A stretch of 64,000 nt of DNA, taken from positions 83,747,391 through 83,811,390 of the forward strand of contig NC_066580.1 of assembly GCF_024323335.1 (NCBI RefSeq), read 5' to 3'. The DNA is from Lathyrus oleraceus. Lineage: Eukaryota; Streptophyta; Magnoliopsida; Fabales; Fabaceae. Positions 57,686 through 64,000 of this stretch are shown here, piece by piece. Position 1 is the first letter of the stretch; each line of letters opens with the position of its first letter. The translations under genes were made by a program, and so were the position numbers. The notes beneath the pieces are model-generated. The model was not told where the DNA came from, ran no database searches, and worked only from the letters and a program-made list of their open reading frames with translations.

Positions 57686-58126
57686 ATCTCCCCCTTTTTG
57701 ATGATGACAAAACAACTTAAAATAGCAGATGAAACATTAATGAAATAAGATCAGATTGACAGAAGCTCCCCCTGAGTTAGTGCTAGGGAGTTCAGAAGTT
57801 CTTACCAGAGCTTTCCAAGTAATGAGATTTCTGAAAACTTTCTGCAATTTCTTAAATTTAATGTTAGAGCTATTTAATCAGAGCTATTTTTATCAGAGCT
57901 ATTTCTACAATTGTTGCAGAGTGCTTAAGGTTTTTAGACAATTTTCATCAGAGCTATTTAATGATTTCTCCCCCTTTTTGTCAGAATCAAAAAGACATAG
58001 TAATAAAAATTGAATTAAAGAGAAAAACATTTCATTAAAAATAGAAACACAAAACATCAGATCCAAAAAGAAGACAGAAGCAAAAACAACAAAAAAAAAA
58101 CAAGCAAAACATAAAATCCTAAGTGC
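57686..58126 (-). other. Polypurine tracts and 3' untranslated region of Copia-2
   Basis: AAAAAGGGGGAGAT (- strand, 57686-57699) borders the LTR. Further tracts lie near 57767 and 57968-57981 (AAAAAGGGGGAGAA). There is an ATCAGAGCTATTT triplication around 57875-57960. Confidence 0.72.
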
Positions 58127-60568
58127 CTAAGGGTTCTGAGGCAATTTCTGCAAGATCATGGCAAGCATCTTCTGGATGTTCTCATTGACCGTATCTTGCT
58201 TGTCCATTCTGTCTCGGAGGATGTTCTGATCTTCCTTAAGGTCCTTCAGAGTCTGAAGGATCATGGGAACAGCAGTTGAAGACTCCCCCTGAGTCAGAGC
58301 CTGCTGGGCTTCAGCTTCTGCAGCAGCTTGAGCTTCTGCATCTGCCAGAGCCTTAGCTTCAGCTTCTTGTTGCCTTAGGATTTCTGCTTCTTTTGCCAGT
58401 CTTTCTTCCTCTAGTCTTTTTGCTTCTTCTTCAGCTTCCTTAGCCAACCTCTCCTCTTCTAGCCTTCTGGCTTCAGCTTCTCTGGCTAATCTCTCCTGGA
58501 GTCTTTCCTCAGCATCTCTGATGTAGCCATTTCTGACTTGTTCAGAGACACTCTTCAGCCTATAAGACTCAGAGGTCATCCAACTAATGACTCTGTTCCA
58601 GTGTGTCCTAACAGACTTAGGATCATCACTGACTTCAGAGTTGTTAGCCAGAGACTTGATCTTCTGGATTGAAGCTTCTGCTACCTGCCTGATGGCTTCC
58701 TCAAGGGTAGGTATGGTAAGTTCAGGTTCAGGTTCAGGTGAATGAGGTGGAGAGTTTGGAGGGCTAAGATTTAGAGTTTGAGGTTCAGATTCTGCTTCTG
58801 GTTGAAGTTCAGAATCTGCTTCTGGTTGAAGACTGGGGGATGAAGCATAAAGTGGATTTAGGTCTAATGGGTCAGAGTCTGGTCCAGGTACAGCGGGAAT
58901 AATTGGTGGAGTGATATTAGAGGTGAAGGGATCAGATGGTTGAGTTTCAGAGGGGAGAGTTGTTGTTTGTTGTGGTGGAAGTGAAGTTTGGAGTGGTGAG
59001 GTTACTTCAGATTGTGTTAGAGTTTGTTGTTGAGAGGCAAATCTGTTGGCATAGAGAGTGGCTATGGTTGGGGATTCAGGATCAGAAAAATCAGGGTCAG
59101 AAGAGAGGGAAACATGAGGAGGTGATTCAGGTTCAGAGGATGAAGAAGAAGAAGAAGTGCTTAGGTGAGTTTGTGCAGGTATAGAGGGAGGAATGAAAGT
59201 TCTAGCTATGTTTAGAACTGGTGTAGGTTGGGAGGTTCTGGTGATTGAGGGTGGGATTTCAGAGGTAGTATATAAGGGAGGTGTTGTGAGAGGATGAGAA
59301 GAAGCCATCATAGGTACAGAAGTAACAGGAGGAACAGACTTACCAGTTGAGATTTGCAGAGGAGCTGAAGATCCGCTTCCAGAAGCTCCTTCAAGTCTGG
59401 CCTTCTTTGCTTTCCTTGCCTCAGCAGCTATCTGTTTCTCAGAGACACCTCTCTTGTATCTGACTAGATCTTCTTCAGAGTCCAGACAGTCATCGAGGCT
59501 GAAGTCAGATATATCCACACCATCATCCAGTAGACGCTGAAGATAGATGGCAACAGCATCTCTTGGCTCGTTCTTGAAGAATCTGGCAAGGCCATGAGGC
59601 ATCTTCCTCTGATCTTTCAAACTATTCCAGGATACATCCAGAGTTGGCTTGACTTGTATTTTCTTGATTATCCCCATACTCTTGAGGTTTCTGGCGTTCA
59701 GAGGCTTTCCCACATCAATTGCCAGATCATCCATACATCTGGTCTTTTCCAGTTGGTCAACCAATCCATGCTCAATGAAGACATCAGAAAGCAATCTTCC
59801 CAGAGGGATGTAAGACCTTGGCTTCATATTGTTTCTGGTTTCTTTGACAGAATCCCTCAGATATCTGAAAAGGAGAACAGGGAGGTTGATCTGGATACCC
59901 TTCTGAATACAGTATAAAATGCATTTTTGATCAGCATTTATGTAATCAGAGGAGTTGGAGGCTGGGCGATGGTGAATAGTACCCAGAATGATTTTTAGCC
60001 AAACTCGGAGGTTCTGGTGTAGCTCCTTGTTCTTAGAGGGGTTTCCTTCAACATTTGGTTTGAATATTATTGGGTTGATAACTTCAGTGATGCGTTTTGA
60101 CCTAGGAGGAATGTTGTAGATCCTTTTTCCTCCACTTTGCTCCATATTCAACAGGGAAGCAATAGACGCTTCTGTGATAACTATCTTCACTCCCAGAACA
60201 AATGAGACAATGAATTGGTCATCTGCATCAGCATGTCTCCAGAACTCTTTGACCAAAAGAGGGTAGATTGAACCATACAACCTTTGAAAATAGTTCTCCC
60301 ACCCTTGTTGACGTAGTTCTCCAGTTAGATCAACGCCATTTCTTTTTAGGTTGTCAAAATCAACCAAAGATTCACACAAAACATCCAAACCTTCAAAGGG
60401 AGTTGAAAGGTTTATGTGGCGTTCTCGGTCAAGAATGTGGGGTTCTTGATAAACAGGGGTTATGGTGACGCCGGTAACAGTAGGAGTTTGAGTGTTTGAG
60501 GTTTGGGGATTAGAACTGGATTCCATCTGTTGAGAGAAGTTAAAAACTTCTTGTTGTTGAGCATCCAT
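58127..60568 (-). CDS. Envelope-like ORF of Copia-2, intact 813 codons
   Basis: The start MDAQQQEVFNFSQQMESSSN at 60568 aligns with the Copia-1 start at 42660, which supports this ATG. The frame is open to its stop. The N-terminal globular domain (WENYFQRLYGSIYPLLVKEF, PRSYIPLGRLLSDVFIEHGL) covers roughly residues 60-400. A low-complexity Pro/Ser/Thr/Glu stretch follows to about 640, then a coiled coil (ERLAREAEARRLEEERLAKE) and a short C-terminal helix with ENIQKMLAMILQKLPQ. No signal peptide or convincing membrane helix is visible. The role in the element is unknown. Confidence 0.85.
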   Translation of the reverse strand: MDAQQQEVFNFSQQMESSSNPQTSNTQTPTVTGVTITPVYQEPHILDRERHINLSTPFEGLDVLCESLVDFDNLKRNGVDLTGELRQQGWENYFQRLYGSIYPLLVKEFWRHADADDQFIVSFVLGVKIVITEASIASLLNMEQSGGKRIYNIPPRSKRITEVINPIIFKPNVEGNPSKNKELHQNLRVWLKIILGTIHHRPASNSSDYINADQKCILYCIQKGIQINLPVLLFRYLRDSVKETRNNMKPRSYIPLGRLLSDVFIEHGLVDQLEKTRCMDDLAIDVGKPLNARNLKSMGIIKKIQVKPTLDVSWNSLKDQRKMPHGLARFFKNEPRDAVAIYLQRLLDDGVDISDFSLDDCLDSEEDLVRYKRGVSEKQIAAEARKAKKARLEGASGSGSSAPLQISTGKSVPPVTSVPMMASSHPLTTPPLYTTSEIPPSITRTSQPTPVLNIARTFIPPSIPAQTHLSTSSSSSSSEPESPPHVSLSSDPDFSDPESPTIATLYANRFASQQQTLTQSEVTSPLQTSLPPQQTTTLPSETQPSDPFTSNITPPIIPAVPGPDSDPLDLNPLYASSPSLQPEADSELQPEAESEPQTLNLSPPNSPPHSPEPEPELTIPTLEEAIRQVAEASIQKIKSLANNSEVSDDPKSVRTHWNRVISWMTSESYRLKSVSEQVRNGYIRDAEERLQERLAREAEARRLEEERLAKEAEEEAKRLEEERLAKEAEILRQQEAEAKALADAEAQAAAEAEAQQALTQGESSTAVPMILQTLKDLKEDQNILRDRMDKQDTVNENIQKMLAMILQKLPQNP

Positions 60569-61047
60569 GAAGAAGAAAAAGATGAAGATTGAAGAACTTG
60601 CAGAGAAAGCTGAGAGAAGGGTTTAGGGTTTTAGAGTGAGTGAAAGTGATAAGTGTGTGAAGTGTGAGAAAAGTGTTTATATACCTAAGTTCAAACACAT
60701 GCAAAACGACACACATTCCAGCGTTAGCACAAAAATCAAAATAGCACGTTTGGGGGGAAAAATGATTACAGCTAATAAATGAATGTCTAATCCCAACAGT
60801 ACGCACACTGCTCAAGGAGATTTCAAACGTTCTGACCTTTGATTTCTTTTGACAGCTGTCTAGAAGTTCTAGGGTTAGACGTTTGAAGTTCCACGTGTTG
60901 ATGTATCTGATCTTCAGGAATACCAACGGGTTTGTTTCTGAAGATTTCTAACTCAGATATCTTCTTAACTTGTAGAAGTATCAGAGTCAGAGGCAGAAGT
61001 GTATTTGTTTTTATCAGAGTCTCATTTTACATGTTCAGAGCCAAATT
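60569..61047 (-). other. Copia-2 spacer between pol and envelope-like ORF
   Basis: This non-coding spacer parallels 42661-43132, including CCACGTG at 60892-60898, with small indels. No gene is seen. Confidence 0.5.
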
Positions 61048-64000
61048 TTACTCAGGGCAATTTTTAATGTTCAGATTTTCTAAGATAAAAAGAAATCTAT
61101 CTTCAGCTAGAGGCTTAGTAAAGATATCTGCCCATTGATGTTCTGTATCAATGAACTTCAAAGTTACTATCCCTTTCTGAACATAGTCTCTGATAAAATG
61201 ATGTTTTATTTCTATGTGTTTGGCTTTGGAATGTAGAATGGGATTCTTACTTAAACACATAGCAGCAGTATTATCACAAAAGATAGGAATGTTACTCTCA
61301 AATATCTGAAGATCTTCTAGCTGATGCTTCATCCAGAGCATCTGAGTTGTGCATAGTGATGCTGAGATGTATTCTGCTTCTGCAGTTGATAGAGCGATAG
61401 TTGACTGTCTTTTGCTAGCCCAGGAGATTAGATTGTTTCCCAGAAGCTGGCAATTTCCAGAAGTACTTTTTCGTTCTATTCTATCTCCTGCATAATCTGC
61501 ATCACAATAACCAGAAAGCCTATACTCTGATGTTTTCTCATACATCAGGCCCAGGTTAGGAGTTCCTTTCAGATACTTAAGAATTCTCTTAACAGCTGTT
61601 AAATGAGATTCTCTAGGATCTGATTGGAATCTGGCACAAAGACAAACACTAAAGAGAATATCAGGACGAGTAGCAGTCAGATAGAGAAGAGAGCCTATCA
61701 TACCTCGATAGAGCTTCTGACAAACTTTGTTGCTTACCTCTTCCTTCTCCAGAATGCAAGTTGGGTGCATGGGAGTCTTTGCAGAGTTGCATTCAGTCAT
61801 GTCAAACTTCTTCAGAACGTCTTTAATGTATTTACTTTGATGGACGTACGTGACTTCTGGAGTTTGATTAATTTGAATTCCCAGAAAGAACTTTAGTTCT
61901 TGCATTAGACTCATTTCAAATTCTGCCTGCATTAACTTAGAAAATTCTTGGCAAACAGAGATATTAGCAGAACCAAAAATAATATCATCAACATAAATTT
62001 GGCATATCATGAGATCATTATTAAGGTTTTTACAGAAGAGTGTAGAGTCAACTTTCCCTCTGATAAAATTTTGTTCCAGAAGAAAATTGCTTAAGCGTTC
62101 ATACCAAGCTCTGGGAGCTTGTTTAAGTCCATATAAGGATTTCTTAAGTTTAAAAACATGTTCTGGAAAGTTTGAATTTTCAAAACCTGGAGGTTGATTG
62201 ACATACACTTCTTCTGAAATATAACCATTAAGAAATGCACTCTTGACATCCATTTGGTATAATTTGATAGAATGACTAATAGCAAAAGATACAAGAAGAC
62301 GAATAGATTCTAACCTCGCGACTGGAGCAAAAGTTTCATTATAATCAATACCTTCTTGTTGACTATAACCTTGAGCTACCAGTCGAGCCTTGTTTCTGAC
62401 AACTTCTCCTTTCTCGTTCAGTTTGTTTCTGAAAACCCATCTGGTTCCAATGACATGAGTGCCTCTAGGTTTAGGAACGAGATCCCAGACATCATTCTTG
62501 GAGAATTGATCTAACTCTTCTTGCATAGCTGCCACCCAATCGTTATCTTGAAGAGCTTCATCACAGGACGTAGGCTCAATCAGAGACACTAGTCCCAGAG
62601 GAATATCTTCAGAAGTTCTGAAGGTAGATCTGGTTCTAACAGGTTCATCTTTGTTTCCCAAAATCAAATCTTCAGATACGTTAATACGACTTTTAACTTT
62701 CCTTGGAATTTCTGGAGATTTAATTTCTTCAGAGTCTGGTGTGACAGTTGCTTCTGGAGTTTTCTCAGATTCTACAAGAGTGATTTCCAAATCTGCAAAC
62801 TTTTCAACTAGCTTTGACTTTTCAAGGTCAAGCTTATCATCAAATCTGACATGAATTGATTCCTCCACAATTTTGGTTTCTGTGTTGTATACTCTATAGC
62901 CTTTAGAGTGTTCTGAGTATCCTAACATAATACCTTTCTGTGCTTTGGAATCAAACTTGTTCAGATGTTCTTTAGTATTTAATATAAAACAGATGCATCC
63001 AAAAGGATGAAAATATGAAATGTTGGGTTTTCTTCCCTTACACAGTTCATAGGGAGTCTTTTCCAGAATAGGTCTAATAGAGATTCTATTCTGAATGTAA
63101 CACGCTGTATTTACAGCTTCTGCCCAAAAGTGCTTTGCTACATTAGTTTCATTGATCATGGTTCTGGCCATCTCTTGGAGTGTCCTATTCTTCCTCTCTA
63201 CAACTCCATTTTGTTGTGGAGTTCTAGGGCAGGAGAAATCATGGGATATTCCATTAGAGTCAAATAATTCCTCAAAATCTTTGTTTTCAAATTCTCCACC
63301 ATGATCACTTCTGACTCTAACAATTTTAGAGTCAAATTCTTTTTGCACTTTAGAACAGAAACTGGTGAATACAGAGTGAGACTCACTCTTGTGCTTTAGG
63401 AATTTTACCCATGTCCAGCGGCTGTAGTCATCAACGATTACTAGTCCATACTTCTTTCCATTGACTGATGCTGTTTTCACAGGACCAAATAAGTCAATGT
63501 GAAGAAGCTCCAGAGGCTTAGAGGTAGAAACAACATTTTTCCTTTTAAAAGATGTTTTTGAAAACTTTCCTTTCTGGCAAGCTTCACACAGAGCATCTGA
63601 AGAAAACTTCAGTTTAGGCAGGCCTCTGACTAACTCAAGTTTAGTTAGCTGAGAAAGTTTTCTCATGCTAATGTGGCCTAAGCGTCTATGCCATACCCAT
63701 TGCTCTTCGTGAACTGACATTAAACATTTAACATTTTGATCTTTTAAATCAGAAAGATTTATTTTATAAATGTTGTTTTTCCTCTTGCTTGTGAAAAGGA
63801 CAGAGCCATCGTTCTGACTAATGGCTTTACACGTTTTTTGATTAAAGATTACATCATAACCGTTATCACTTAATTGACTTATGGATAACAAGTTATGCAT
63901 TAATCCTTCTACATAAAGAACATCAGATATAGAGGGAAGAGTACCATTACCAATAGTTCCGGAGCCTCTGATCCTTCCTTTCTGATCTCCTCCGAAGCCT
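61048..64000 (-). CDS. Copia-2 pol, partial, open to window end
   Basis: The frame is continuous from the window edge to the stop at 61048 and is very close to Copia-1 pol: integrase (VWHRRLGHI, HIDLFGP, RSDHGGEF, NGVVERKNRTL), RT (YVDDIIFGS) and RNase H (GYCDADYAGD, STAEAEYISAS). Small differences include YAGDRIERK for YAGDKLERK and HSKAKHIEIK for HSRVKHIEIK. The first Met shown in frame (63900) is internal; protease and gag lie outside the window. No stop is seen within the visible part. Confidence 0.93.
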   Translation of the reverse strand, partial: GFGGDQKGRIRGSGTIGNGTLPSISDVLYVEGLMHNLLSISQLSDNGYDVIFNQKTCKAISQNDGSVLFTSKRKNNIYKINLSDLKDQNVKCLMSVHEEQWVWHRRLGHISMRKLSQLTKLELVRGLPKLKFSSDALCEACQKGKFSKTSFKRKNVVSTSKPLELLHIDLFGPVKTASVNGKKYGLVIVDDYSRWTWVKFLKHKSESHSVFTSFCSKVQKEFDSKIVRVRSDHGGEFENKDFEELFDSNGISHDFSCPRTPQQNGVVERKNRTLQEMARTMINETNVAKHFWAEAVNTACYIQNRISIRPILEKTPYELCKGRKPNISYFHPFGCICFILNTKEHLNKFDSKAQKGIMLGYSEHSKGYRVYNTETKIVEESIHVRFDDKLDLEKSKLVEKFADLEITLVESEKTPEATVTPDSEEIKSPEIPRKVKSRINVSEDLILGNKDEPVRTRSTFRTSEDIPLGLVSLIEPTSCDEALQDNDWVAAMQEELDQFSKNDVWDLVPKPRGTHVIGTRWVFRNKLNEKGEVVRNKARLVAQGYSQQEGIDYNETFAPVARLESIRLLVSFAISHSIKLYQMDVKSAFLNGYISEEVYVNQPPGFENSNFPEHVFKLKKSLYGLKQAPRAWYERLSNFLLEQNFIRGKVDSTLFCKNLNNDLMICQIYVDDIIFGSANISVCQEFSKLMQAEFEMSLMQELKFFLGIQINQTPEVTYVHQSKYIKDVLKKFDMTECNSAKTPMHPTCILEKEEVSNKVCQKLYRGMIGSLLYLTATRPDILFSVCLCARFQSDPRESHLTAVKRILKYLKGTPNLGLMYEKTSEYRLSGYCDADYAGDRIERKSTSGNCQLLGNNLISWASKRQSTIALSTAEAEYISASLCTTQMLWMKHQLEDLQIFESNIPIFCDNTAAMCLSKNPILHSKAKHIEIKHHFIRDYVQKGIVTLKFIDTEHQWADIFTKPLAEDRFLFILENLNIKNCPE

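Larger units (their letters stand above)
37514..64000 (-). mobile_element. Ogre-2: second Ogre/Tat element with two nested copia insertions, runs off the window
   Basis: It reads on the - strand: protease-RT linker (56629 down), RT, RNase H, integrase (to 52835), long 3' untranslated region, polypurine tract, and 3' LTR (50117 down to a truncated end near 37514). Copia-1 sits in the LTR and Copia-2 in the linker upstream of RT; gag, ORF1 and the 5' LTR must lie beyond 64000. The coding parts are full of stops. Confidence 0.8.
56630..64000 (-). mobile_element. Copia-2: second SIRE/Maximus-type element, cut by window end
   Basis: It has the same order as Copia-1: 3' LTR (56630-57685), polypurine tract, envelope-like ORF, spacer, pol. 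The 5' LTR, gag and right target duplication are beyond 64000. The expected target duplication is CTTGG (56625-56629). Its LTR differs clearly from Copia-1 (1056 against 1091 bp with several indels), so the two are separate insertions from related source elements. Confidence 0.93.

Overview
The window looks like repeat-dense intergenic DNA from a large-genome legume nuclear chromosome. The basis is Ogre/Tat-type Ty3/gypsy elements with legume-style LTR ends and a tRNA-Arg primer site, SIRE/Maximus-type Ty1/copia elements with an envelope-like ORF, and AT-rich DNA with plant-type introns. A Fabeae source (pea, vetch, lentil, grass pea) is my inference. I see no intact single-copy host gene, rRNA, tRNA or CRISPR array.

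Layout. (1) 1-19975 is a higher-order tandem array with a unit of 8594 bp plus a variable number of nested 692-bp repeats (three in copy A, one in copy B, two in the truncated copy C). Each unit holds a row of degenerate four-exon Mei2-like RNA-binding-protein pseudogenes (+ strand; period about 1.87 kb), then a rearranged piece of an Ogre element (- strand LTR end, broken reverse transcriptase, 3' untranslated DNA), then an inverted LTR end. (2) 19976-31210 is the 5' half of the same Ogre element (Ogre-1, - strand): RT linker, a 255-bp intron, protease, gag, ORF1, leader, primer-binding site and a 4.8-kb 5' LTR. Its outer ends (7038 and 31210) are flanked by a matching AGAAC duplication, so it landed inside the promoter repeats of one Mei2-like copy. 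(3) 31216-34935 continues the Mei2-like array with two more pseudogenes and a four-fold tandem promoter module. (4) 34936-36240 is an old Ty1/copia remnant (+ strand), followed by about 1.3 kb that I cannot assign. (5) 37514 to the window end is a second Ogre/Tat element (Ogre-2, - strand) carrying two nested SIRE-type copia elements. Copia-1 (38725-49072) is complete with near-identical LTRs and a TTTCA target duplication. Copia-2 (56630 to beyond 64000) is cut by the window edge.

How it fits together. A retrocopying element jumped into a tandem family of small Mei2-like genes. The insertion junction was then co-amplified with the gene copies, so the left Ogre junction occurs twice and the right one once. 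The Mei2-like copies I read from end to end (A1-A3, D1, D2) have a premature stop, lost start or broken splice site, mostly in exon 1, while the RRM exons remain easy to read. Almost all retroelement coding regions are disabled. The clearest exceptions are the Copia-2 envelope-like ORF and the pol frames of both copia elements, which are long and open. The most useful observations are the identity of the amplified repeat as a Mei2 C-terminal RRM gene, its tandem promoter modules, the nested higher-order amplification across a transposon junction, and an Ogre intron whose exact boundaries can be read by comparison with an intron-less relative in the same window.
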